NCBI RefSeq assembly: GCF_020740795.1
Contig: NC_067312.1
Coordinates: 64,004,905-64,068,904, forward strand
Length of the DNA stretch: 64,000 bases
Source: Apus apus
Lineage: Eukaryota > Chordata > Aves > Apodiformes > Apodidae
Direction: 5' to 3'
The position numbers and the translations under genes were made by a program. Below the pieces are notes generated by a model. The model made no database searches and had not been told where the DNA came from. It saw only the letters and a program-made list of their open reading frames with translations. Shown in pieces: positions 1 to 25,900 of the stretch; within the stretch, counting starts at the first letter, position 1; the number at the start of each line of letters is the position of its first letter.

Positions 1-97
1 TGGCTAACAAGACAAACCTGATAAAATCTTGGCCTAAGCCACTATATAATAATATATTTTTTCCTAGAGCACTAAATGTAGGGAGAATATAAATCAC

Positions 98-12699
<12,602 letters not shown>

Positions 12700-13068
12700 G
12701 GCCGGCCTGCCCGCCCCGCCCCCCGGCCCCGCCGCCCCCGGTGCGGGCGGGGACCCGCACCCGGCCCTGCCCTCCCCGCTGCCGGCCCCCATCTCTCAGG
12801 AGTGCCATGAGCCTAGTGCCGTGATTTCTTTTCTGATTTCCACCACCTCCCCCCCGCCCCCCCCCCCCGTGCTCTTCTTCACCGTGATTTGTATTCGCCT
12901 GTAAGTAATACGCTCTTTTAGAAGTGGTTGTCCCAAGTAATTTTGGGGAATTACAAGTATCTTTTGAGTGTCGTGAACTGATGGCTGTTGCTACGTAGTC
13001 TGGCGAGGCTTGAGAGCTGAAGGCTGTTGTCATTTGTACAAGGAAGCTGGGTTTGGATACTACAAAAC

Positions 13069-13072
<4 letters not shown>

Positions 13073-13102
<30 letters not shown>
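13073..13102. repeat. A30 homopolymer
   Basis: Thirty consecutive A residues follow ACTTGT upstream of ALDH7A1. No recognisable processed gene copy precedes the tract, so retroposition cannot be claimed. Confidence 0.9.
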
Positions 13103-13104
<2 letters not shown>

Positions 13105-13674
13105 CAAAAAATCCAGTCACCTTTTTGGGTAAATGACAAAGAAGTTGGAGCAACAGCAAACCAAATGATAAATCAGAACATCTGAAGGGTAAAACCCTTC
13201 TTTTTACCAGGGGGATGAAACACCCTACCCAGAGAACAAAGCTCAACGGGAGAAGAGCAGAGCAGGTTTTCTGCCCCTGCTTTGACACAGTGCTTGTACA
13301 GCCTTGACCTCCAGAAGCTATCCTGTGCGTGGTGTGGAAGATCACTCCTCGGAGCTGCATGTTCATCAGCTGCTGGGCAGAGCCTATTGAAAACCTGTCA
13401 GATAGGTTTCCATCACACCTGGCCTGGGATGAGTGTGTTGTGATCCAGCGACCCACAGGTGCAAAGAATCCCTTTGGCTTTCTGTCTCCCAATGGCTGTT
13501 GCTCTTAATGCAAACCTCCTAGGAAAGTCCATTTTGTATGTAGATTAAATAGACAGATGAAATAGGCTCCAGACAGCTGCATAGCACACCCCACCTGGTG
13601 TAGCTGGAGCTGCAGCAGCTACACATGTCCTGGGGACTAAGAGCCTAGGATGTGAGCACACTATCCACTGAACT

Positions 13675-13824
13675 GGTTGATGGATTCCCCGACTTCGGAT
13701 ACTTTTAAAATTCAGCTGAACAGGGTGCTGGGCCATCTTGTCTAGACTGTGCTTTTGCCAAGAAAGGTTAGACCAGAAGATCCTTGAGGTCCCTTCAAAC
13801 CTGGTATTCTGTCATTCTATGATT
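13675..13824 (+). mobile_element. CR1 LINE 3' fragment, plus orientation
   Basis: The fragment ends with GGTCCCTTCAAACCTGGTATTCTGTCATTCTATGATT, the usual CR1 3' end with its octamer-type tail, preceded by CR1-like text (GATGGATTCCCCGACTTC). Only about 150 bases remain and the left edge is approximate. Confidence 0.8.
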
Positions 13825-14039
13825 AACAGAGAGGACTTTGAAGCTGTAACTTTCCTTGCACATTGTTGACCAATACAATGAACCAGCAGGCGAAGAGAAG
13901 CCCAAAACTTTGTGTTTTAAACCATCCAGATACCCATTGGTGATCATGACTGCCACTGGTTCTAGTGAACTCCACAAAGATCTTCCATATCCGTCTGGCC
14001 CTGGCACTTCCCAGAAGGACTGGAGGGATACACAGGCAT

Positions 14040-14480
14040 GAGCTTTGCTTTGGTGTTAAAAACCAGAGCTGTGAATCCACTGCCTCTAGACCATCAAAGA
14101 CCTGAAGGCATCCACAAACCTGAATGGCGTGACCAGCCTTGCCTGGGGCCTCCATCTGTCACTCCCTGGGCACCAACTGAAGTTCAGCCCTGGGCCTATG
14201 GTCCCTCCTGCCATGGCTCAGCCACATCCATGCCTCTGCTTGGACACAAACGTGGTGAGCCAGACATTGTCAGGGACTGACTTGGTGGTGACCCTGAGCT
14301 GCACACTGGATTCTGGCTTCACCTTGGACCTGCCTTGTCACTACCACACCGCCTCATGGGCACAGCTGCAGATTTGGCTGGTGAGGCCCCTCTCCTGTCC
14401 TCAGCTCTTCATCCCCTAGGGAGAAGAGGCCCTTGCTACTCCCTGTCAGAGAAGGTGCAGCTGGCTCAAGCCAGCAGACT
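14040..14480. other. Unclassified GC-rich, repeat-like segment
   Basis: A block richer in GC than its flanks, with recurring words built on CTGGACCTGCCTTGTC and CCTGGGC. It has no long open frame with a recognisable domain and no splice-supported exon. It may be old LTR or other interspersed repeat DNA; I cannot name a family. Confidence 0.3.
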
Positions 14481-14529
14481 TTAAGAGGTGAAGTTTTCTA
14501 ATGCGTTGTGCAATCTTGTCTAGGTCTTC

Positions 14530-14575
14530 ACCCTTTTGGCCTTTTATATATATATACATATATGGTCAAAAGGGT
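14530..14575. repeat. Imperfect hairpin with 12-base arms and AT core
   Basis: Arms ACCCTTTTGGCC (14530-14541) and GGTCAAAAGGGT (14564-14575) match at 11 of 12 positions. The 22-base interior is TA-rich and itself largely self-complementary, so the stem can extend inward. Confidence 0.8.
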
Positions 14576-16048
14576 ATTTCACCTAGCTGAAGGATGTCTT
14601 CAACCAGGGGTTCTAGCACAAAAGGGGTCACCCAAATGTTTAGAGCTGTGGCTGAGGCATAGGCAACGAGGCTTCTCTTCCTGCCTCCTCCACAGACTTG
14701 CTCTGTCACCACAAGCTAGCATTTCCTCCAGCCATGACTACACACAGCTACTGATACAGGAGCCATTGGTCAAGCTGCAAAGAAAAGCAAAACCTTGGCA
14801 GTGTGCCTGGCTTGGATCTGTTCATCATTCATCATTCTGCTCCAATCCCTTCAAATTGTCACTGTTGCAGGTGGTGCCAAAGTCCTTTCAGGAGGGACAC
14901 AGGGCCTACTCAGCTGCACTGTGTTGGTTAGTGATCAGATATACAGAACTAGCTGGGTGAATCACATCAGTTTTCAGCCATCCACTGCAGTAAAGATGTG
15001 ATCAGACCTGCTTAGAATGCAGCCCAGAATTTTTTAGTTCTTGTCATGTGCAATTCTGCATCTATGTGGGAAGTCTATGCAGCATGGTAGTGGAAGGAGT
15101 CTGGAAGGGGAGGCAGTTCAGCCACACCCTGATTGTAAGCCAGATGGTAGGTCCTGCAAAGCCATGCTCTTGAGTTGTGGAGTCACTCCAGTGCTCTTCA
15201 GATGTAGCCCTTCGTTGCTCTGTGTTTCATTTCCCCATCTTCAGGAAAAGTTACAAACACCTTTCCTCTTTAAAGGATAATGCAGAGAGCATGAGCTGTT
15301 TGAATACAACAAGGATGGAGGTTAAATGTTAAATGTCCATGTTAAGAAGAGAAGATCCCAGAGCTTTTACATTTATGTGAAGTTTGAGCTGCTTCAACCT
15401 AATACAAAGGAATTCAGACAAATGGTGGGGAGGAACATGGGAAAAGCTCCCAAAAACATGCTTGAAACTTTCCCCCCCTTTCACACACATTTGCAGCATG
15501 ACATGGCCTTGCCCCAGAGCAGCAGGCTTCTCTGGTCATGTTTACAGAACAACTTTCTCAATTCATTTTCAGAAGGAACAGTGTGTTTTTCTCAGTGCAA
15601 AGAATTATGGGGATTCTCACTCTCAAAACGTTAAGTTAAAGCTACAAGGGGGAAAATGAACAACAGAGTTTTTCTTGACCTGAGATATTTCAAATCCATG
15701 CCCTTCACTTTTTGTAGTTTGTCAGATACTTTCATTTTAAAGTATCCTATTTACTCTACACTGAAAGTGATAGCCCGTATGAATCATTTGAATCACAAGA
15801 AATAGGCACATATAGTTTTATAGGCCATAAAGACAGAAAGTGGTTTGTCCTACAAAAACAAACAAACAAAAAACCCAACCCAAACAAAAACAAAACAAAA
15901 ACAAACCCAAGCACAGAACTGGAAGTAGCTTGTTGTGTGGAATGGAATGGAATTTAGCATGCACACAAATAACAGACTTTGCCTATTTAGCTCCAAGTGA
16001 TCATGTAATGGGCAACACTACACTATCTGACTTCAATCAGTAATTATT

Positions 16049-16598
16049 TAGAATCATAGAATCGTAGAATCATTAAGGTTGGAAAAGACCTTCAAGATTA
16101 CCAAGTCCAACTGTCAGCCTTACACGTCCGTGACCAATTAACCATCTCCTGAAACACTATATCACCTCCAGGGACACTGCCTCCACCACCTCCTTGGGCA
16201 GCCTGTTCCAATGCCTCACCACTCTTTCTGTGAATAAATTCTTCCTAGTGTGCAATCTGAACCTCCCCTGGCACAACTTGACCCCATTTCCTCTTGCCCT
16301 ATGACTAGTCACTAGGGAGAAGAGGCCAACACCCACCTCACTACAACTTCCTTTCAGTCAGATCTAGAGAGCAATGAGGTCTCCTCTCAGCCTGCTCTTC
16401 TCCAGGCTGAACAGCCCCAGTTCCCTCAACCTTTCCTCCACAGGACATGTTCTCCACACCCCTAATCAGCCTAGCTGCCCTTCTCTGCACTCTCTTCAGC
16501 ACCTCCATGTCCTTCCTATACTGTGGTGCCCAGAACTGCACACAGTATTCAAAGTGCAACCTCACCAAGGCTGAGTAGAAAGTCAGGATCACTTCCAT
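16049..16598 (-). mobile_element. CR1 LINE 3' fragment, minus orientation
   Basis: Begins with doubled tail octamers (AGAATCATAGAATCGTAGAATC) and runs through the CR1 words CAGCCTGTTCCAATGCCTCACCAC and CCAGAACTGCACACAGTATTC. The minus strand reads as RT C-terminal CR1 sequence ([20 protein letters not shown]) at its inner end. It directly abuts an oppositely oriented CR1. Confidence 0.9.
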
Positions 16599-16599
16599 G

Positions 16600-16942
16600 G
16601 TCAGAGGACCTCATCACGGTATTCCTGTACTTAAGGAATGGCTACATAGAGGACAGAGGCTCTTTTTTACAAGGAGTCACATAGAGAAGTCAAGGGACTA
16701 TGTGTACAAGTTGCACTGGAAGATGTTTCATCTCAACATAAAAAATGATTTTTTTACAATGAGAAGAATAAATCACTTGAACAACCTCCCCAGGGATGTG
16801 GCAAAGGCCCCATCACTGTTTGTTTTCAAGTGCGATTGGACAGAGGACTAGATAATCTCAGCTAGGCTTCATTTCCAAAGAAATGTTGGACTAGATGATC
16901 TTCAAGGTCCCTCCAACTTGGGCTGTTCTGTGATACTATGAA
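16600..16942 (+). mobile_element. CR1 LINE 3' fragment, plus orientation
   Basis: Plus-oriented CR1 3' region: GGACCTCATCACGG, then CAACCTCCCCAGGGATGTGGC, GGACTAGATGATCTTCAAGGTCCC and a tail ending TTCTGTGATACTATGA. Its 5' truncation point touches the truncation point of the preceding minus-oriented CR1. Confidence 0.88.
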
Positions 16943-19900
16943 ATATGTAGGGTGTGTTGTCCTAGAGCCCAAAGCACGTGAGTAATGGAGAGAAGGACAA
17001 AGAGAAGTGCAACAGAATTTAGGACATGCGTGAACATTTCTGATGGACTTGAGGTATCTTTTGGATGCTGTTGAGAATTGGACAGCCTGAGGAGGGGGTG
17101 TGGAGGGTGGAAAGACAGTGTTTTATACACACATGTGGATGCTCAGACAGTTTAATCATCAGCACAGAGCAGGACTGTCCATTACAAGTGAGCATCCCAG
17201 AAAGGGTTTCCTCACAAATTTTCATTTGTCATCCCTCTTGAACCTGTACCTTCTTCAGGCCATGTTGTAATTTTTCAATGTGTTTTTCAACTTTCTTCTT
17301 TTTATATTAATGATCCCTGCCTAGAAAATAAACAGCATTTAACAATGACCAATCTACAGTCTTCAAGGTGTGTTTCCTCTTAGTAACATAACTTATATTT
17401 TGAAATATTTACATAGGTGTTTCTAGCACTTACGAAGCAGATTGAGTATAAAAGCGAAATGGGTTAGATGCATTGAAGAAAAGCATTTGAGAAACACCTT
17501 TTTCATAAAACAGAAAAGCACAAAATTACTTAGAGAAAGAACCTGATGTAATATGGATTTACATACTGTGCAATTGCCTTGACGTCAACCAAGATTTACA
17601 GGATGTTATTAAGTTCAGTGTGAGCATTTCCCAGAGACTGTAGAAATTAATGTTTAAATAATGAAATGTCATGAGGAGATACATGACCAGATGTAATGAC
17701 TGAAACAAATATACATACTGAATGGCAAAGCCATTTCCAGTATAATCTTAACAGTACTTGATTCTTTACGATAGTATGGATTAGAAGTAGCTCAGAATTT
17801 AAATAGAAAGAACATATATTGAAAAATTAAGAGCATTAAGGAAGTGGTTAACATTTCCTGACATTCAGTCAATTTGGGGTCAGAGGGGAAAAACTACAAG
17901 ACAGTATTTTCCCACATTTTCCTGCAAAAGGGCATTTTCTGTTTTCACTTTGAAACAGTATTGCCAGCTGACAACTTGAATACCTTTAAGGAGAGAAGAA
18001 AGATTGTGGAAGTGTTGAATGCAAGACTTTGTCTCATGACAAGTCAATCCAAAATTATTTTGTTGTGTTGTCTTTCTAATTAGCAGAAAGGAAAAAACTT
18101 ATTTGTTATTGTTTGGGGTTTTTTTACATTTTCTGGTTTAGAAAATATTTTCTGGCATGTACATTGTTTTTTACTCTCCATTCACAGTTCCTAATACAAG
18201 ATGTTGAGGCCAAGCACTGAACTTGCAAGAAAAAACCCTAACAAAACAAACTTCCTTGAACTTTCTTTTCGTTTTGGTTCTTGTGATGGAAGAGCATCAA
18301 TCAGAGGTTTATCTGTATAGTTAAGTACAAGTGATTATGAGAAAGCTGAGCCACAGGGAATTTCTCAGACCCTGCTGGAAACTTCACGTTTGCAGATCTA
18401 GAAATTGTGCCAAGGAAATAAAGGGTTTAATCACTTTTTCCATAAAATGCAGTATCCTATTTATAAAATGACTAGGATAATATTAGAGTACTACTTAGGC
18501 TAAGTGCGTTGCCATTCTGGGACACGTATCACATTACAGGTGCACTGTCAGTCTGCCAGTCATTCCTGGAAGACATCAGCTGTTTGAGAGTGCACAACAC
18601 CCAGCCAGGGCGCGAGGAACGGCACCGAACAGCCAGCCTTGCAGAAAGCTTTCCTGGTGGAATTCTTTCCTGTCTACCAAAGTCTCTGCATTGTTTTTGT
18701 AGAGAAGGGGTGTTCATGATATTTTATTTATGTTAATTCTCTTTCATGTACCAATGAAGAGCTTAGACTCTTACTTTGTCTTGTATTGAAGGAATAGGGT
18801 CTCCCACTTTATTTCTTCTCTCCTGTTTTATAAAAGAATATGTAGAATCTTTGAAGCTTTTCCATATGTCAAATGCTGTTGAAAATTCAATCTACCATTG
18901 AGAAATTGGGTAGCAGTAAACATAAACTCTATATGAGAACCAGGCTAAATACTTGATTATCAAAGGGAAGGATTAAAATCTGTGGATATCCCCACTGCCA
19001 CCACCTGTTTTTTCATTATGTTCTGCAAGTGAGGCCAGACCAATGACTGGTTTGTCACTGAAGGCACGAACTTATTTTTTTTTCTACTAATTAACTTGGT
19101 CTTACAGATTGTGTTTTCCCACACAGGAAGAAGTGACAGGCTGGAAGAAAATTAACTCTGTGGGGCAGCAAGGCTGTGCAGGGGCAGCTGGGATGCCAGA
19201 ACATCTTTATCAAGGCTGCAGTTGCAATCTAATTATTCTACCCATCCCCTGGGGGAGCTGATGAGGACAAATCAGTGTGTCTCTAATTTTTTGTTTAGGC
19301 TGATCTACATCTAATTACATCTAATTTGGCTTACTATTTCAGACAAATTTAATTTTCAAAATAGGGTAACCTTGATATGCTTATTATACAACTGGTTTCA
19401 TTAACATAGTTCTCCAAGTGTGTATAGAAAGGGAGAAACCTTTATTTAGAAAATCTAGCAGGAACTGTTTTACCCCATCCACCTTTTTCTCTCAGGGTGG
19501 AAACTTTCATGATTCTGATATGTCTCTTTTGTTATAAAGACAAGCAAATTACGCTTCCATCTTGTCAACAGCAAATAAGAGAGATTACATAAAATAATGG
19601 AACTCTGTCCTAGGGCTATTCTGGAGAATGATCAGAATGTATCTTGATGTCTTGATGTCACTGCCTAGCATCTGTGTGTACATGAAGAGGAGAAGGTGTC
19701 AGGGCAATGGAAAGTGGCTGTGAAAGAGCTCAGGACTATGGTCTAAGTTTGAATTTATAAGGTATGTAAGTCCAGTGAGATGCTCCTTATTGCATATATG
19801 TCTGGTGGAAGAGTCTCAGAAATGTCTTTCAGAATCCTTAGGACAGGAAAGTGCTACAGCCTTTGGCCACTGCTTCAGTAAGTGACTTGGTAGGACTTGT

Positions 19901-22900
19901 TTGCTGCAAATAGTCCTTGCATATCTTCTAATCTAAACTACTGCAAGTGCAGATCTACTCATCTTGTTAAATCCTGAAAATACACAGGGAAGTTTTCTAC
20001 CTCAGGGTGATTTATTTCTATAGTGAGTAAGATGGAGGCATTTGTGTAATTTTATTTATTTATTTATTTTTAACTGAAACGAAACAGAATGTTCTAATTT
20101 ACTCTTAGTCACTTAAAACCAAACAAATTGACTTAAAAAAAATTATTCACATCAAGGTCTAGTGGTTTCAACACCAATTACTTGTGTTGCCCCAGAGCAA
20201 GACAGACCTAACAAATACCCCAAAATGAATGACTCTGTCTGTATGTAAGAGGCAGTTATGAGCAAAAGCTAAGTGGTTTTCAAAATATTAGTACATTAAA
20301 ATGATCATCTAGGTGTCCCTTATTATGCTAGGGAGTTAGCTGTGACCAGCACAGCTGACAGCATAGCAACACTGACACCAAATCTGTTACTTTCAATCTT
20401 TTAAAGCTAGTGCTGTGCACAATTATTGCAACAAACCTGTAATGCACTTTCTCTTTTGTGGTTTTCTCAGGTTAGAAAGGAAACAAGGTACTGAAAGAGC
20501 TTTTAAGAAATAGTAGGACTAGGCGTTTCATAAGCATTTGTAAAATTATTCTTATTTCCTCCTGGTTCCTGAAAATTCATTATAGATTGAATAACAAATT
20601 GATTGCATTTGTTCTGCAAGAAGATCTAAAAGGTGGGAAAGAAAGTTTGCCATAGAAACATGTAAATAGAATCACACTTTTCAAAATTGGTAGGATCATT
20701 TACACCTATTCATTGTGTACACGCTGATATTAAACTCAGGGGGAATACAACAAACTTGTGGTAAATGTGCAAATAAATGAATACATTTGTGCCACTACCA
20801 TCATAGGGTAAAATGGTGGCAAACTTAAGTAATGAGTTAAAGTTTCTTTTGCCTGGGGATATATCTAATTAGAAAATAAAGACATTAAATGAGACTACCT
20901 ACCTATCCTTCTATAGCTAGCAGTAATATAGGGTTTTCTTATTGCTTTTATTTAATTCTATTTCTTTTCACTAAAGTACTTCATTGCTTAGTAGTTATGG
21001 GAGGTCTCCAGAGAGTGAAGGAACTTTTGAACCGTCATGTAAAAATCAGTCTTTCCCAGGGAAGGGAGACCCCATGTGACCTCCCTCCCTCTTCCATGGC
21101 AGGAGCAGCTTTTTTAGGGGCAGTGCTCAAGAAGGGTAAGCAGGAGTTACATTGATCTCTTCCATGGAGTACTGTTCTGATTAACTGCTCAAGAAGAGCC
21201 ACCAAATTGAAGACTGTGACCCTTAAGGACAACTTTGATTTATAGGTCAGAATAAATATGGTGGGCTATAAGATATTACTGGAAAGCCAAGATGACATTC
21301 ACATGGTACATGTCAGCTGTTGGAAGTGTACTGTCCTACAGAAATTAGAAATTAACCAAACCAAATATACTTCATCATCTACCAATCAATGGATGTTGAG
21401 ATTTATGGCTCTTTAATAACCTAAAGAAATATCCTATTTCCAAAGAACAGTTTTCACCACCATCATTGAAATATTGGATTTGAAGCCATGTTTTCCAAAC
21501 AATTATTAATGGGCAGGAGTGTATCATCACCGTTAGGTATAACAATCCACAAATGTATCGATAAATTACAACATATAAGAGTAACTTCAATCATAATTTT
21601 GAGTAAATTGAATGTATTCAGAATGGATACAGCCCCTAGGGGTAAATATATTTCTTACAAGTACATATATGTGTAAAAAAAATTAATATGTTTTTTCTGT
21701 TATTTCCAAGGACATTTTCAGCATGACCGAAGGGAGTTAGCTGAAGCAATTCTAGGAGATTAGTATCTAACAAAGACCATCTGGGAAATACTAGATAAAA
21801 AACATCAATAAGCAATATTAAATAGTGATTTCCTGCACACACACACACAAATATTTTACTAAATAGCAAAGTATTTTCATTTATCAGTTTGACCTGAACT
21901 GAAATATTTTGTTGAGAGGTTTGTTTGGTTTCGAGTCTTATTGTGCCTGCACCTGAAATGTTTCTTTTCAACATTTGTCATACTACATCTCTCCTGTAAA
22001 GTACCATGGACAATTATGGGGGTTGTAATATATGGCCCTTTCTTTTTCAAATGTTAAGGATTCCGTCCAGATTACTACCCCTCTGGAGCATCTGAAGCAT
22101 CTCCTGGCAAACATATGAAACACACCATTGGAGTCACATGGGAGAGGTCAGTTAGCCAGGGAGCTCAGCCTACTGGAAGGCACAAAGAAATAAAATACTT
22201 GATCACAAATTGCCATGAACCTTCATAACATTTTAGAGAGACACAATTCAAGGTGAAGGTACTTTAAAATAAAAAAGTACAGACCTCAAACTGATCAATC
22301 AAACTGATTTTCTGTTTTGCTTCATTTAGTTACTTGATTTTGCATCCGGAGTCATCATAATGCCAAAATTTCTGTCCTGTGGAAAAGCATTATCTCTGTT
22401 TTTCTGCTGAGGCCTTCAAAAATCAGAAGCAATGTCCCTTGCATTGTGCATCTTCCCACACCCCCTTACTTTCATATTTCTTTACAACATACTGAAGTTG
22501 ACTTTCCTTAGATCTAGGGTTTGTCCACATTGCCTCTGTAAGAGGCACTCCCTGGAATGGTGGTGCATTTTGATGTGCATAGGTATTTTGGATATTTTGT
22601 TCACTTGCTTTAGGAATCTAGTAACCATGGGTTATCAGTACTTTCATGTCACAAACAGGCTCTGATTCATATCAGAATATCATCTGCATATTCCACATTA
22701 AGAGCTGTACAATCACTGCCATGCATACACCCTTAAGGACAGTCATATCCCGCCTTCTCACAGCACCCAAAAGAAAAAAAAAATAAAAGTAAAGCAGATC
22801 ATAAATTATCTGGAAATGTGAAACCTAAAAAAGCAACAAGGAAAAAGCCCTGTGATTTAAGGGACTTACCTGGAACTTCAGACAGTAAGAGATAGCTCTT

Positions 22901-25900
22901 GTATGACCAAAAACACTTTTGCATTGCTTATGGTGCTGAGACATGAGCTGAACATTAGCTTTTAGGTCTGTATGTTTCTTACCAGGTGAAGAAAGGAAGC
23001 AAAAGACTAAAGACTGTTCAACATTTTGCCCATGCTGATAACCTGTTTGTCTTGTAATGTTTATGATACCTTGCTGGTGATGAAGTGAGTTAAAAAATGG
23101 GGGTTTTGTACAGCTATCATAACAATTTTTGCAGAGGTTTTTTTGAAGTGTTACTTAACATCTAATTGTCTATGTCAGTGGTTAGATGGCTGTGAAAACA
23201 GCCTCCTCTCTTGTGACTGTGCTTTGCAGATTTGCCTTTCTTGTCCTTTCAGTAGCAGTGCTTGATGGGAAAGGCTGGATGTTCAGCTGAAGCACATCTG
23301 AGGCAGAGTTCTCTCTGATATGTTTTTAAATTGTCTATGAGGACACACACACACACACAAAATAATTCATGCAAGTGTTAGCACAGGACAATCTGGATTT
23401 CCTTATTACAACACTGCACATTAGAAAACCAGGAGGTGAGAGAGTGAGGGAAGACAATGCACACAAATGAAAATAACAGATCTTTTATGATAGCTGGGTC
23501 TTGTAGAGGCACCATATCCTTGAGACATATGCTTAATTAAGTTCAAGCCCAGAAGTATATCCAGAGGAAAAAAAGAAAAATATTTTTATGCTTCAGTACT
23601 CAGCTGAATCAAAACCTAGAATCAATGGAGACACAGGCTTGGCATGAGACCAAAAGAAAAAGGAATTTGAAGGCTTTAATTCCTCTGTGTGATATTCCCA
23701 TGAATATTACACTTTTGGGGCAGACTAGGACATATCTGGAAAGGATTTTGTCTTGCTGGTATGGAATACTTCAGGGTTAATATCCAAACCTGTCTGGACA
23801 AACCCTTCCTTCCTCTGCCCATCTTGTTAGAGGAAGGAGGGGCTGTACTGGACCCAGTCAGCATCTTCAGAGCATGTGAACCAGCAAACCCTCTTCCCAT
23901 GGATGAGTCCAGTAGTTACAGGTCTGGGCTGAGAAAGGAATTGCCAGAAGGACTTGGCTCTTTCTTCCAAAATTAAGGGAAATTAGTTAAATCTCTGATT
24001 GAAGCTGTTTAGTTGTGTAGTACTTTCTTTCCTGAATATACTTGGCCCCCAAATTAAAATGTCCACTCCTGTATAATTGAATCAGTCAAAATCATTGTTC
24101 ACACTGGTGCTAAATGGAATATGCAGGATTAACACTTCAATGCACCCCCGAAATCTCTTTACAGTACTGCTAGCATAGAACTGACGGGGAAAAAAACTAT
24201 ACAATTCCACTCAATGAACTATTTGAAATAATAAAATAATTATTGCTACTCAGATTTCTTCTGCAGCAGTGCATTCGTATTGAATGTACACCCCTTCTTT
24301 TACCTGCATAACCAAATTGATAGTGAATTATTAACTATAAGTGTTTATTTTTTTACAGCAGACAACACCCCTAGATTGAAATAGCAGTAGATAGGATAAG
24401 ATATTATTTTTTTATAAGTTGAAGGAAGCCTGACTTGGTTTTTCAAGTTGGTAAATCACTTAAACACATGCTGGAATGCAATTATTAAGTCTATAACATT
24501 GAGGTTCTGGCTGAAGATGTGCTTAACTGCTTTGAACTCAGGTCTTACCTGGAAAACAAATATATAATAAAGCATGAGAGGTAAACAGGGCTTTTTTTTT
24601 GTAATGTTTGAGAGGTTTGTCTTTCCATAATTGTCTTACACTCTCTAGCCTTTCAAAAAATAGCCTAGTTGAGTGATATTTTTAGGGAAAGAAACAAGAC
24701 TGTTGAGTGTTTTGCAGGCTGCTGACAGTTCAATTTGAAACAAGTGAAAGATCATAAACCCTTTCACAGGTATTTGACTGACTCAGTTTGTATCTGGATG
24801 ATCATTGAAAGCTTCTGAGAATCCTCGAAGTATAAAATTACTGTGTGTTAGGACACTAAGAAGCTTTTATAGTATTGTTTGTTGTTGTTTACATTAAATA
24901 AACAGGAATAAGATGTGTTGAGAGTGTGGGAAGAGTAGAGTTTCATTCTTTACTTTTTGTTCCATCTTTTGTGTTAGCAGAAAATAACATGGGTCAGCTG
25001 AGAAAATGAAGTAATCCAAATAGATATTAACTAGTTTAGCAAATGCAATAGCAGTGCATAGTAGTACTACTAGTAATAATAATAACAACAACAAAACAAC
25101 CACCAAGAGTAGTTTTCCTACTCTTGTCACAAACTATCTTGAAAGAGATTTGTCTGATTAAAAACTGCATGCTAAATATTCAGTAAGTAACAAAAGTTAC
25201 AAAACAGAGTGACATTGTTAGTCTGTTCATTCCAAACTGCTTCAGGTGTAACACACCTCGCATTTGAACTTCCGAGGAAGCCAGGAGGTGGTCCTCGTGG
25301 ACCTGCAGTTTCTTCTGTCCTGCAGCCACAGCTCCAGCCTGCGGTGCTTTGGAGCGATGCCGGCGAGTGTTTTGCCATCTCGCGGCAGTTCACAGGCAAA
25401 ACAGTTGTGGGTGGCTATGGACACTCGGCTGCCCAGGAGGAACAAAACAAAACAAAACAAAACAAGTATGGTTGTGGTGACTGCAAAACGGCACTATGAA
25501 GATTTGCAGCTGCACAGAGCAACCCAAACCCTATCTAGACTGTTATCTGCCCACGTGCAGCTCCGGCATGTTCTCTGCATGCCCATGGTGGAATCCGAAA
25601 TGAAGACAGAGAAGCTAACCAACTTAACTGTGCAAAGCTGTACCTAACTTCTACCTAACTTGGGATACTCTAAAAAAACCAAATCCAGACCGAATGGCCT
25701 GACCCTCCGGCTGACCTCCATCCCCAGACAAGCTGTTGCTGCCATGCCTAAAAAGGGCTTTTCTCCAGCTTGTGGCCTCCTGCTCCCAGTGCATGCCCAG
25801 CTGCCCCAGTCGAAAGCAGGGTGCTGACCCTGCCCCTGCTGTGCAAGAGGGCAGAGGTAGAACCCAGGACCCATGTCCCCATGGGGATCAGGGACTTGCT

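Noticed and set aside
13040-13102. A30 tract as the tail of a processed pseudogene
   Set aside because: No recognisable coding or small-RNA sequence precedes it and no flanking duplication was found.
25209-25650. Overlapping open frames in a GC-richer patch as a possible gene
   Set aside because: No domain, no consistent exon chain and no conserved-looking residues; the (AAAAC)n run interrupts the region.
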